Translations under genes and position numbers: made by a program
Origin: DAOUTY01 sp964453665
Lineage (GTDB): Bacteria; Chloroflexota; Dehalococcoidia; SZUA-161
Assembly: GCA_964453665.1 (NCBI GenBank)
Contig: CAYVQT010000075.1
Span: 1 to 13,540, forward strand
DNA: 13,540 nucleotides
Direction: 5' to 3'
The notes under the pieces: model-generated
Told to the model about the DNA's origin: nothing
The model's input: only the letters and a program-made list of their open reading frames with translations
Database searches by the model: none
In this document: positions 6,986 through 13,540 of the stretch, one piece after another
Layout: each line of letters starts with the position of its first letter
Numbering within the stretch: the stretch's first letter is position 1

Positions 6986-7921
6986 ATGATGACATATAGG
7001 GGTTTACAGTCCCTGGGTATAAAGCTCTCAAATATTGGTTTTGGCTGCTGGCAATTAGGTGGCCATGCGTGGGGAAAGGTATCGGAAGAGGAAATGGTCA
7101 AGGCGATTTACAGAGCTATAGATGGGGGAATAACCCTCTTTGATACTGCCCCTATTTATGGCCTGGGGCACTCTGAGGAGGTGCTGGGTAAGGCCCTGGG
7201 TGCCAGAAGAAAGGACGTTGTTATCGCGACAAAGGTAGGGCTGGGCTGGAAGAAGGGCGAGACCTTTGAGAAATATACGGATAGTTCCCCTGCGAACATA
7301 GAAAGAGAGATTGAATCGAGCTTGAGACGGTTGAGGACGGATTATATTGACCTTTATCAAATACACTGGCCGGATCATAATACCTCGCTTGAAAATACGT
7401 TTCGTGCAATGGAAAAGCTTAAGAAAGCAGGCAAGATTCGCTGTATCGGCTGCTGCAATTTTTCTCTGGGTCTGCTGCGGGAATCGCTGCAATATGGCGA
7501 AATCGAGAGTATTCAGATTCCGTATAGCTTAGTAGATAGAAAAGTAGAACGAGATATACTGCCATTTTGCAGAGAGTACGGAATCTCGGTGTTGGCGTAT
7601 AGTCCCATAGCGAGAGGACTATTGGCAGGTAATTATGATGAGAAAACGAAATTTGAAGCGGATGATCACAGAAGCAGGGATATTGACGAGTACTTCGGAA
7701 GCGGAAGGCTGGCTATAAATCTGGAAATTGTAGAGAAGGTCAAGGTTGTTGCCAGAAAACTTAACATGACACCTGCACAGGTAGCGCTTCGATGGGTATT
7801 GGAGAATCCTTGTGTTATATCTGCGATCTCTGGCGTGAAAAACGTTGCGCAAGTTGAACAGAATGCATCCGTATTGAATGTTAATTTACCTGAAGAGGAT
7901 ATGGGATTTTTAAGCGGGTAA
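6986..7921 (+). CDS. Aldo/keto reductase
   Basis: NADPH-dependent (alpha/beta)8-barrel oxidoreductase reducing a sugar or ketone carbonyl. From ATG 6986 it is 311 aa, normal for the family. The catalytic tetrad is complete: Asp53 and Tyr58 (in FDTAPIYG), Lys83 (ATKVGLG) and His127 (QIHWPDHN). GxGCWQLGG near the N-terminus and GVKNVAQVEQN near the C-terminus (cofactor 2'-phosphate loop) are typical. A TTG at 6977 is in frame but has no properly spaced ribosome site; ATG 6986 or 6989 better matches the family's MxYRxLG start. It follows the transketolase C-subunit after about a dozen bases and is the last gene of that block. The obvious inference is reduction of the keto product of the transketolase/SDR steps. 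Substrate unknown; other AKRs act on NDP-4-keto or 3-keto sugars. Confidence 0.9.
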   Translation: MMTYRGLQSLGIKLSNIGFGCWQLGGHAWGKVSEEEMVKAIYRAIDGGITLFDTAPIYGLGHSEEVLGKALGARRKDVVIATKVGLGWKKGETFEKYTDSSPANIEREIESSLRRLRTDYIDLYQIHWPDHNTSLENTFRAMEKLKKAGKIRCIGCCNFSLGLLRESLQYGEIESIQIPYSLVDRKVERDILPFCREYGISVLAYSPIARGLLAGNYDEKTKFEADDHRSRDIDEYFGSGRLAINLEIVEKVKVVARKLNMTPAQVALRWVLENPCVISAISGVKNVAQVEQNASVLNVNLPEEDMGFLSG

Positions 7922-7960
7922 GAAACAGTCACCTGGCTTACCGGAATGTTGTATGCCATT

Positions 7961-7967
7961 AAAGGAG
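7961..7967 (+). promoter_or_regulatory. Shine-Dalgarno site for the GTG-started TylF-family gene
   Basis: AAAGGAG lies 7 bases before GTG 7975. The nearer ATG at 7970-7972 runs into a stop after two codons, so the ribosome site supports the GTG start. Confidence 0.6.
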
Positions 7968-7974
7968 TTATGCG

Positions 7975-8790
7975 GTGATTTTACCCAGGGCGCAATCCAT
8001 GATGAAAGCGACACTCCCGGATTGGGGTTTCACATTTATTCATGATGCAGCCGAGCGCGGCTACTATCTGGGGACCAAGCTTTTTGAGGAGACATATTAC
8101 TGGTTTTGGTATGTCTTTTCTGTATTGAGAGGGGACTCTGCAAGTATAAGGAAGATAAAGTCGATACACTTGATAAACTCATATTCGCTGGTCGGCCGGA
8201 GAGGACTGCTGAACACTTATGATCTATGTGTTCGGATTGAGAATAATAGTATTGAGGGCTGTTTTGTTGAGTGTGGAGTCGCCAGAGGTGGTTGTTCGGC
8301 TCTTATGGCTATGGTCGCTGCTGCAAACAAAGGTGGTAGAAAAAGCTGGCTGTTTGATTCATTTGAAGGGTTACCGCAACCTACGGGAAAGGATCCGAAG
8401 AATTGCGGGTTAGTTCAAGGTTCCTGCCGGGGCATGTATGAAGAAGTCGATTGGTTGTTGTTTTCGAAGCTGAGATTGGATAGGAATAATGTGTCACTGG
8501 TAAAAGGCTGGTTTCAGGATACGCTGCCGGAGTACAAGGATCGAATGGGAGCGGTGGCGCTATTGAGGCTGGATGGTGATTGGTATGAGTCAACGAAGTG
8601 TTGCCTGGAAAATCTGTATGATAACGTGGTCCCGGGGGGATATGTCATTATCGATGATTACGGGGCTCTAACCGGTTGTAAAGAAGCGGTTGATGATTTT
8701 TTAAACGAAAGAAACATAAACGTGGAGTTAATTGATGTTGATCATATACGTTTCTATTTCCTTAAGCCTGACGTGTCAGTAGGGGCATAA
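7975..8790 (+). CDS. TylF/MycF-family sugar O-methyltransferase
   Basis: 271 aa SAM- and metal-dependent O-methyltransferase of the macrocin O-methyltransferase (TylF/MycF) family; characterised members methylate hydroxyls of 6-deoxyhexoses. SAM-binding motif VECGVARGG at 98-106, WLFDSFEGLP at 125-134, the metal/catalytic segment LDGDWYEST at 199-207, and VIIDDYG at 224-230. About 60 residues at the N-terminus form an extension with an aromatic-rich stretch around EETYYWFWYVF (38-48), longer than in small family members; a membrane contact or dimer role is possible. GTG 7975 is supported by AAAGGAG 7 bases upstream. A 53-base gap separates it from the aldo/keto reductase. The likely target is a deoxysugar of the glycan, either as nucleotide sugar or after transfer. 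Confidence 0.88.
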   Translation: MILPRAQSMMKATLPDWGFTFIHDAAERGYYLGTKLFEETYYWFWYVFSVLRGDSASIRKIKSIHLINSYSLVGRRGLLNTYDLCVRIENNSIEGCFVECGVARGGCSALMAMVAAANKGGRKSWLFDSFEGLPQPTGKDPKNCGLVQGSCRGMYEEVDWLLFSKLRLDRNNVSLVKGWFQDTLPEYKDRMGAVALLRLDGDWYESTKCCLENLYDNVVPGGYVIIDDYGALTGCKEAVDDFLNERNINVELIDVDHIRFYFLKPDVSVGA

Positions 8791-8815
8791 TGAGAAATAT
8801 ATACGGGGTGGTTTG

Positions 8816-9736
8816 ATGACAGCACAATCAGGATCAGTATCTATTTCGGCTTTCGGCAAAGCATACAGGCAGCTCTGTGGAACAGGCGTGGGAAAAATTC
8901 CAGGGGTTAACGCGGTATCTACATCGATATTCTGGCATCTGTGGGGCAGCAAGAGCCCTATTATAGAAATACAAGGCAGTAAGATGTGTATGAGCCCGGT
9001 CGGATTACCCAAATCCTATCAGAAGACATTTCAGGCTTATATCATGCAGCGGGAATGGGAGCGACTGATGACGCCGTTGTTCAAGGAGGCAGTCGAGGAA
9101 GCAGATATTTTTGTGGACCTCGGGGCTAATATTGGATACTTTACCCTTCTCGCGGCAAGGCATATGGGAGTAAGAGGGAAAATTTATGCCTTTGAGCCTG
9201 AGCCTACAAACTACAGCTTGTTGCTCAAGAACATTGAGGTAAATGGATATAACAACATCATCCCTGTACAGAAAGCCGTATCCAATACGAATGGCACAGT
9301 CAGGTTCTTTCTAGATAGGACTGATACGGGAGGGCATACGATATACCAGCCTGAAGGCAGGAAGGAATTCATTGAAATTGAATCGGTAACCCTGGACGAG
9401 TTTTTTAAGGACAAGGGTCTTCACATTGATGTTATCAAGATGGACGTAGAGGGAGCGGAAGCAGCTGCACTTCAGGGAATGGAGGAAATTATCAGGGAGA
9501 ATAGTAATTTAAAGCTGTTTATTGAATTCTATCCGCAAGCAATCAGTAGAAGCGGTAACTCACCACGGGAATTCGCTCGTATACTCCTGGAAGACTATCA
9601 TTTTTCAATCTTAGCTATGAGCGACTATTCAAGGGATAAATATTATTCGAAGATCGGCAATGCTGATGAGCTAATGAACCTGTGTCTGGATGGGCATGCG
9701 GTGAATCTCTTCTGCAAAAGGATAATTCATGCCTGA
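8816..9736 (+). CDS. FkbM-family SAM-dependent methyltransferase
   Basis: 306 aa from ATG 8816; a TTG immediately before it (8813) is an alternative. The first 95 residues are poorly conserved. The FkbM methyltransferase domain follows: VDLGANIGYFTLL (100-112, SAM motif I), YAFEPEP (124-130), NNIIPVQKAVSN (146-157) and the diagnostic IKMDVEGAE (207-215), then FIEFYPQA. FkbM enzymes are O-methyltransferases and are frequent in polysaccharide and glycosylation loci, where they cap or decorate sugars. A GGGGTGG just upstream may serve as the ribosome site. It follows the TylF-type gene by about 25 bases, so the two methyltransferases are probably co-expressed and act on different hydroxyls or residues. 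Confidence 0.9.
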   Translation: MTAQSGSVSISAFGKAYRQLCGTGVGKIPGVNAVSTSIFWHLWGSKSPIIEIQGSKMCMSPVGLPKSYQKTFQAYIMQREWERLMTPLFKEAVEEADIFVDLGANIGYFTLLAARHMGVRGKIYAFEPEPTNYSLLLKNIEVNGYNNIIPVQKAVSNTNGTVRFFLDRTDTGGHTIYQPEGRKEFIEIESVTLDEFFKDKGLHIDVIKMDVEGAEAAALQGMEEIIRENSNLKLFIEFYPQAISRSGNSPREFARILLEDYHFSILAMSDYSRDKYYSKIGNADELMNLCLDGHAVNLFCKRIIHA

Positions 9737-9822
9737 CAGTATAGTTGATTCTCGGTGATTAACGTGTTGAAACAAGTTCGATGGTCTACGGGAGAAGTAA
9801 TGTACGTGACCGGTCTGCACAA

Positions 9823-9844
9823 CGAACGTTCCGAAAATCGTTCG
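9823..9844 (+). repeat. Small inverted repeat just before the deacetylase start
   Basis: CGAACG (9823-9828) and CGTTCG (9839-9844) form a 6-bp perfect stem with a 10-base loop. The right arm touches the GAGGG ribosome site of the next gene, so the stem could affect its translation. Nothing else is evident in the 118-base gap 9737-9854. Confidence 0.35.
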
Positions 9845-9854
9845 AGGGAATGAA

Positions 9855-10907
9855 GTGGTGACGCCCGATTTAATAAAGATGGGTGAGTGTATATCAAGTA
9901 CCTTTGGATTATTGGATTGCTATGCCTCGGTGAGGAGGGCGTTAGCAGGCACACAATCGGCGATTATAGTGTTTCATCGAGTTAGTCCCGGATTGTTTCC
10001 CTGGTTCACGGAGGCGGTTACCCCGGAGGACTTTGAGAAGGAAATTTCTTATATTTGCAGGGTGGGGCATGTAGTGCCATTAGACTGGTTAGTTCAGCGA
10101 ATATACGAAGGAAAATCTATACCGCCGGGGACGGTCTGCATCACATTTGATGATGGCTTCAAGGACAACTTCGAATTTGCCTATCCGATTTTATTGGAAT
10201 ATGGCGTGCCGGCAACGATATTCCTGACTACCGGGTATATTGGAAATGGTGCAATATTTCCGTCTTTGATAGCACGTTTTGCCGTTTGGAACACCGTCAT
10301 GGAGAGATTTGAGATGAACGTCCTGGGGCGTTTCGACTTACGCACATCTGCCGGAAAAGCATCGGCTATGAGAAGAATTGACCTGTTCATAAAATATCAC
10401 CCAGAAGAGGCCGATTGTTTAGTGGAAACACTTCTCGATGTGTTGGATATCGCGCCACCCGATGATTTGGGGGGAAAGCTGATGCTGTCCTGGGATGAAA
10501 TCATGCAAATGAAGCGGAATGGCATCTCTTTTGGAGCGCATACGGTGACCCACCCGATTCTGAGCCGTGTGCCTCTGGAAGTGGCAAGAGGTGAAATCAC
10601 CCGATCAAAAGATGAGATTGAGCAGAGGTTGGAACAACCCTGTACTATATTCGCTTATCCCAATGGCTTAGCCGATGACTTTAATAATGATGTCGTTGAG
10701 ATTGTAAAGCAAAACGCTTTCGTCGCCGCAGTTACCGCCATACCCGAACTGCTTGGCGGGCGATTAAAGGACCCTTTCAGGCTGCCCCGGGTTTCATCAG
10801 GTCAGAGCTATGATGGATTCAAATGTCGCTTCTCGGGTCTATACCCCGATTTGATGGCTGCTGTAAGTCGGTTAGAAGGTAAAAGCAACTCGTCTTATTC
10901 TAAATAG
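9855..10907 (+). CDS. Polysaccharide deacetylase (CE4/NodB domain)
   Basis: 350 aa from GTG 9855 (GTG 9858 is an equally good start; GAGGG lies at 9844-9848). The CE4 family removes N- or O-acetyl groups from sugars using a divalent metal. Motif 1 TFDDG (97-101) gives the catalytic base and metal-binding Asp, motif 2 HTVTH (229-233) gives the two metal His, and LSWDEIMQM (211-219) with ISFGAHT precedes it; FAYPNG follows. Between motifs 1 and 2 lies an insert of about 80 residues (around 130-208), longer than in a minimal NodB domain but common in the group found in glycan loci. No signal peptide or membrane segment is visible, so it probably works in the cytosol on a lipid-linked intermediate or nucleotide sugar. 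A free amine produced here would be a natural acceptor for the ATP-grasp ligase downstream. Confidence 0.9.
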   Translation: MVTPDLIKMGECISSTFGLLDCYASVRRALAGTQSAIIVFHRVSPGLFPWFTEAVTPEDFEKEISYICRVGHVVPLDWLVQRIYEGKSIPPGTVCITFDDGFKDNFEFAYPILLEYGVPATIFLTTGYIGNGAIFPSLIARFAVWNTVMERFEMNVLGRFDLRTSAGKASAMRRIDLFIKYHPEEADCLVETLLDVLDIAPPDDLGGKLMLSWDEIMQMKRNGISFGAHTVTHPILSRVPLEVARGEITRSKDEIEQRLEQPCTIFAYPNGLADDFNNDVVEIVKQNAFVAAVTAIPELLGGRLKDPFRLPRVSSGQSYDGFKCRFSGLYPDLMAAVSRLEGKSNSSYSK

Positions 10908-10930
10908 GCATATTAGGTATAGTGATAATA

Positions 10931-11026
10931 AACAGGCGGCTGGACTCCTGATGCGCAATACGGGCTGTGAATCGGACGATCAAAGGGTAGTAATAAGTTT
11001 GTATTTTACCCTGGCACCAGCCTGTT
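10931..11026 (+). repeat. Nested inverted repeats in a 189-base gap
   Basis: The left arm AACAGG-CGG-CTGG (10931-10943) pairs with CCAGCCTGTT (11017-11026), leaving a 3-base bulge; inside it AGGGTA (10984-10989) pairs with TACCCT (11007-11012). A third stem, CTCATG (11028-11033) with CGTGAG (11039-11044) including one G-T pair, follows directly. The gap 10908-11096 contains no convincing gene. It could be a structured leader of the next gene or a remnant; it does not match a riboswitch I recognise and has no T-tract for a terminator. Confidence 0.4.
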
Positions 11027-11080
11027 GCTCATGTGGAACGTGAGAAACCAGCATCAATAGAGATGAGAAAGTAGCGGGAT

Positions 11081-11088
11081 AAGGAGAG
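11081..11088 (+). promoter_or_regulatory. Shine-Dalgarno site for a TTG-started methyltransferase
   Basis: AAGGAGAG sits 8 bases before TTG 11097. No ATG or GTG in frame is as well placed, which supports the TTG start. Confidence 0.55.
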
Positions 11089-11096
11089 AGCAGGAT

Positions 11097-11921
11097 TTGG
11101 CAAAAGCGGTGCAGGCGGTGCGTACTCACGAATTAAGAATGAAGGAAGTCTGGGATAGAGAAGCTGTATCCTCAGATGATCTTCTGAGGATTGCGAGGAG
11201 CTTCCATGAGGATACGCCACCGTTTGTGAGGGGTCTTTTAAATGAGTTTGAGGATGATTTGGCAAGGTTCTGCTTTGAAGGGTTTTCCGGTTCTGTTCTT
11301 GACGCTGGATGTGGAACCGGCGAGATATTGACACATGCATTGAGACTGTACCCGGAATTGAATATTAGTTACATGGGTCTGGACTTCTCGGAGAATATAT
11401 TGCGGAGAGCATCCGGTAGAGGAGAGTTGAAATCAAAGGCCTCCTTTTTTCAAGGAAGTGTGGCGAATTTGCCGTACAGGGATGAAACCTTCGATCGTGT
11501 TATCTGTAGCGGAGTAGTCTGGTATCTAGGATCAAAATGTGAGGTAGTAAGATTGCTGAGGGAGTTCAATAGAGTCTTAAAGCCCGGGGGAGTGCTAGTT
11601 ACTGACTGCCTCAACAGACTTGCACCATCGATTATTGTGGTATCACTATTGGCCCGATCTCGTACCAGGGCTCCAAAGTATGTTTCGCCGTTTTGGTTCA
11701 TTAAGGAAACGAAACGTGCTGGCTTCAAGGTGGAATCATACCGCGGATTTAATTTTAGCCTTTTCTCTGGTTACAGGTATCTACTCATGGGGCGGTGGAA
11801 AGTATTCGATCCGTGGTTCATACAGGAGAGGTGGTCGAGATTCGTTGAAAAGGAAATTGTACCGAATGTGGATAAAATAAGCCTGTTCGGGCACAGGTTA
11901 TGTGTGAAATGCGTCAAGTAA
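11097..11921 (+). CDS. Class I SAM-dependent methyltransferase
   Basis: 274 aa with a Methyltransf_11/25-type Rossmann core: motif I VLDAGCGTGE (67-76), GLDFSENIL (94-102), acidic/adenine-side SVANLPYRDETFDRVIC (121-137), and LKPGGVLVTD (161-170). The N-terminal 65 residues form a helical cap, and the C-terminal 100 residues after the core are basic and aromatic and not recognisable. TTG 11097 is supported by AAGGAGAG 8 bases upstream. The substrate could be a sugar hydroxyl, amine or carboxylate; nothing in the sequence decides. It ends inside the first codons of the ATP-grasp gene (overlap of 22 bases with ATG 11900, or 13 with ATG 11909), so the two are likely coupled. This is the third methyltransferase in 4 kb, from a family different from the other two. 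Confidence 0.88.
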   Translation: MAKAVQAVRTHELRMKEVWDREAVSSDDLLRIARSFHEDTPPFVRGLLNEFEDDLARFCFEGFSGSVLDAGCGTGEILTHALRLYPELNISYMGLDFSENILRRASGRGELKSKASFFQGSVANLPYRDETFDRVICSGVVWYLGSKCEVVRLLREFNRVLKPGGVLVTDCLNRLAPSIIVVSLLARSRTRAPKYVSPFWFIKETKRAGFKVESYRGFNFSLFSGYRYLLMGRWKVFDPWFIQERWSRFVEKEIVPNVDKISLFGHRLCVKCVK

Positions 11922-13165
11922 GGAAATATATCGAGAAAGCACATATGCCCATAGCAGTCGCCATTGGGGCTGATTTAGGGGCAATAAGGAATTTGGGAAG
12001 GCATGGCGTTCCTGTTATCGCAGTAAGCCCGAAGGCCAGGATGGCATCTTTCTTTTCGAGGTACTGTAAAGGGGTTGTTTGCCCGGACCCCGAGGAGAGT
12101 GAGGCGGAGTATATAGATTTCATGTCGAGGCTTGGGGAACAGATGAATGACAAGGGGGTCATAATTCCGTGTGGTGATGAAGATGTATTGGCTGTTACGA
12201 GGCATAGAGATGAGTTGAGCAGATACTATGAATTTCCGATGTCGAAGTTCGAAATTATGGAAGAGGTGGTAAACAAGAGGGAATTCTATAAAAAGCTTGA
12301 GGTATTGGGCTTTTCCCATCCGAAGACGTATTTTCCAGATGGCATTTCAGATGTAGAAAGAATAAGTCATGAGATTACTTATCCTCAAATTGTCAAGCCA
12401 ATAGCGCATACGAAATTCAGCAGGCAGTTCCATGTAAAGCTTTTTGAAGCAAATACTCCCGACGAACTGGTTGAGGCATATGATAAGGCCACATCCGCTG
12501 GCTATGAAGTAGTTATCCAGGAGGTAATTCCCGGGAGTGATAGGGACCTATACGCACTTTGCAGCTATTCGAATTCTGCCTCCGAACCTGTTGGCGTTTT
12601 TGCTTATCGGAAGATCAGGGGTTACCCACTGGATTTTGGCGTTTCTTCTCTTGTCGAGAGTGTATTCGAGCCGGAGATCGTTGAGTTGGGCGTAGGGCTT
12701 ATTCAGAGCATTGGGTACCATGGGATTTCTGAAATAGAATTAAAAAGGGATCAAAGGGATGGTAAGTTTAAGATAATTGAGATGAATGCTCGAACATCAA
12801 TAGAGGTCGTTCTGGGTAGTAGGCTCGGCGTGGACACAATATATATGGCATATATGGATGCTATTGGAGAAGATGTAAAAAAGGTAGTATCAAAAACCGA
12901 AAGTATCAAGTGGCTCTACGTGTGTGTAGATATCATGACATGCCTCGCAAAGGCAAGAAGAGGCGAGCTGTCATTCGGTGAGTGGATTAGGTCTCTAAGA
13001 GGTAAGAAAGTGTATGCTGACTTCGCAGGGGATGACCCAATTCCTTTCATTGTTTATGCATTTACCTTTGCTTCTCCAGGTCTGAAGATTCTGATTGGTA
13101 AGGTCAGATCGAGAATAAGAAGGGAACAGCGAAGTAGGCAGGTTGCGGGAATCCAGCCAGCATAA
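11900..13165 (+). CDS. ATP-grasp family carboxylate-amine (or carboxylate-thiol) ligase
   Basis: 421 aa, cytosolic. The preATP-grasp domain (about 16-110) starts MPIAVAIGADLGAIRNLGRHG and resembles the nucleotide-binding N-domain of biotin carboxylase/CPSase-like ligases. The ATP-grasp fold follows: NKREFYKKLEVLG (125-137), PQIVKPIAH (162-170) with the ATP-binding Lys166, VVIQEVIPGSDRDL (204-217), GISEIELKRD (275-284) with acidic metal ligands, and KIIEMNARTS (291-300) with Glu294 and Asn296. The last 90 residues include a hydrophobic stretch near VYAFTFASPGLKILIG. Family chemistry is acyl-phosphate formation followed by attack of an amine or other nucleophile. In this locus a plausible job is amide-linking an amino acid or other acid to an amino sugar, which is inference. 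ATG 11900 is the longest start; ATG 11909 and 11945 also fit. Confidence 0.85.
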   Translation: MCEMRQVRKYIEKAHMPIAVAIGADLGAIRNLGRHGVPVIAVSPKARMASFFSRYCKGVVCPDPEESEAEYIDFMSRLGEQMNDKGVIIPCGDEDVLAVTRHRDELSRYYEFPMSKFEIMEEVVNKREFYKKLEVLGFSHPKTYFPDGISDVERISHEITYPQIVKPIAHTKFSRQFHVKLFEANTPDELVEAYDKATSAGYEVVIQEVIPGSDRDLYALCSYSNSASEPVGVFAYRKIRGYPLDFGVSSLVESVFEPEIVELGVGLIQSIGYHGISEIELKRDQRDGKFKIIEMNARTSIEVVLGSRLGVDTIYMAYMDAIGEDVKKVVSKTESIKWLYVCVDIMTCLAKARRGELSFGEWIRSLRGKKVYADFAGDDPIPFIVYAFTFASPGLKILIGKVRSRIRREQRSRQVAGIQPA

Positions 13166-13209
13166 TACGAGAGGATTAATGAACTGCGAATACTCTGGAG
13201 TTTAGTGTG

Positions 13210-13229
13210 CAGGAGATGGTCTCCTGTTT
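13210..13229 (+). terminator. Perfect 7-bp hairpin downstream of the ATP-grasp gene, possible weak terminator
   Basis: CAGGAGA (13210-13216) and TCTCCTG (13220-13226) are perfectly complementary around a TGG loop, 45 bases after the ATP-grasp stop, followed by only three T residues. The T-tract is too short for a confident intrinsic terminator; it may be an mRNA-stabilising hairpin. Confidence 0.35.
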
Positions 13230-13315
13230 CCAAATGCCTTTTCCTAGCATAATGTGACTGCGGTCGTAGGTGCCGAAACATAGCATGCAATCATGATTTA
13301 TCCGGTTGGCCACAG

Positions 13316-13540
13316 TTGACTCTAAAAGCAATTGGTTATAGTGAACGCGACCTCATTTCAGGCTATGAGCTTTGGCTTAACCGGTGCTTACGAGGCCCGA
13401 TCTTCAATTCAAAATCAACAGGCGTGCTCGGGCTGGTATTATCGCGACTATTTGCTTCTATGAAGCCCTCTAACGCCCATGCTGTTGTGGTCATGTACTA
13501 TAAATTGCTGAAAATGAATTTGGGATGTACCCTTTCTGTA
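13316..13540 (+). CDS. Possible partial gene running off the right edge, unknown
   Basis: This + strand frame is open from a TTG at 13316 to the window end (75 codons). The visible sequence is mixed, with a moderately hydrophobic stretch (GVLGLVLSRLF) and NAHAVVVMYYKLLKMNLG. It has no recognised family motif, no convincing Shine-Dalgarno site and a lower density of charged residues than its neighbours. A frame of this length arises by chance fairly often, so this call is tentative. Confidence 0.2.
   Translation, partial: MTLKAIGYSERDLISGYELWLNRCLRGPIFNSKSTGVLGLVLSRLFASMKPSNAHAVVVMYYKLLKMNLGCTLSV

Larger units (their letters stand above)
13166..13540. other. 375-base 3' region without a recognised gene
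   Basis: This stretch holds the hairpin at 13210-13226, a 10-base palindrome AATCATGATT at 13289-13298, and a + strand frame open from 13253 to the window end (96 codons, no stop). The possible starts in that frame are TTG 13316 and an ATG near 13462; neither has a good ribosome site. The translation, with segments such as SGYELWLNRCLRGP and NAHAVVVMYYKLLK, is not one I recognise. It may be the N-terminus of the next gene, a decayed gene, or chance. No - strand gene is convincing. Confidence 0.45.

Noticed and set aside
9781..9861. Short 26-codon ORF in the gap before the deacetylase
   Set aside because: No ribosome site, very basic random-looking peptide, and it overlaps the deacetylase start.
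13054..13290. 78-codon open frame on the - strand
   Set aside because: It mostly overlaps the ATP-grasp C-terminus and the terminal hairpin; no motif or ribosome site.
55..13308. Shared ATCCGGTTG at 55-63 and 13300-13308 as possible element ends or direct repeats
   Set aside because: A 9-base match is expected many times by chance in a window this size and the flanks do not match.

Overview
The window is a stretch of a bacterial surface-glycan (O-antigen, capsule or exopolysaccharide) biosynthesis locus. All twelve complete genes and the partial one at the left edge lie on the + strand, mostly packed with gaps of 0-60 bases or with short overlaps, as in one long transcription unit. The organism cannot be named. 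GC is in the mid-40s percent by eye, Ile ATA and Arg AGG/AGA codons are frequent, and TTG and GTG starts sit behind purine-rich Shine-Dalgarno sites. This fits several anaerobic or environmental lineages (for example Chloroflexota or deep Firmicutes), but that is only a guess. No tRNA, rRNA, CRISPR array or complete mobile element is visible.

Region 1 (1-3020) holds a nucleotide-sugar cassette. It has an RmlD-like SDR reductase missing its N-terminal part, a UDP-GlcNAc 4,6-dehydratase-type SDR (WbjB/CapE/WbvB class) and a WecB-like UDP-GlcNAc 2-epimerase. Together they match the known route from UDP-GlcNAc to L-configured 6-deoxy-2-acetamido sugars. The reductase is RmlD-like and lacks a cupin domain, so the UDP-L-RhaNAc/UDP-L-QuiNAc version (WbvB-WbvR-WbvD) fits better than UDP-L-FucNAc (CapE-CapF-CapG).

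Region 2 (3027-4181) is a GT4-type glycosyltransferase, the only clear glycosyltransferase here. Region 3 (4212-7921) is a four-gene block: an NAD-dependent sugar dehydratase/epimerase, a two-subunit transketolase (N and C halves, translationally coupled) and an aldo/keto reductase. I infer that it makes an unusual sugar or polyol building block, perhaps chain-extended or branched, because two-carbon transfer enzymes are not part of ordinary NDP-sugar pathways.

Region 4 (7975-11921) is a decoration block: a TylF/MycF-family O-methyltransferase, an FkbM-family methyltransferase, a cytosolic-looking CE4/NodB polysaccharide deacetylase and a class I SAM methyltransferase. Region 5 (11900-13165) is an ATP-grasp ligase that could attach a carboxylate such as an amino acid to an amine, possibly on a sugar. 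The last 375 bases hold a short hairpin and a reading frame that stays open to the window end but is not recognisable.

The window has no flippase, polymerase, ABC exporter or initiating phosphosugar transferase, so those functions must lie outside it. The strongest leads are the transketolase/AKR block, the pairing of three methyltransferase families with an ATP-grasp ligase, and the N-terminal loss of the reductase next to a foreign-looking hairpin at the left edge.
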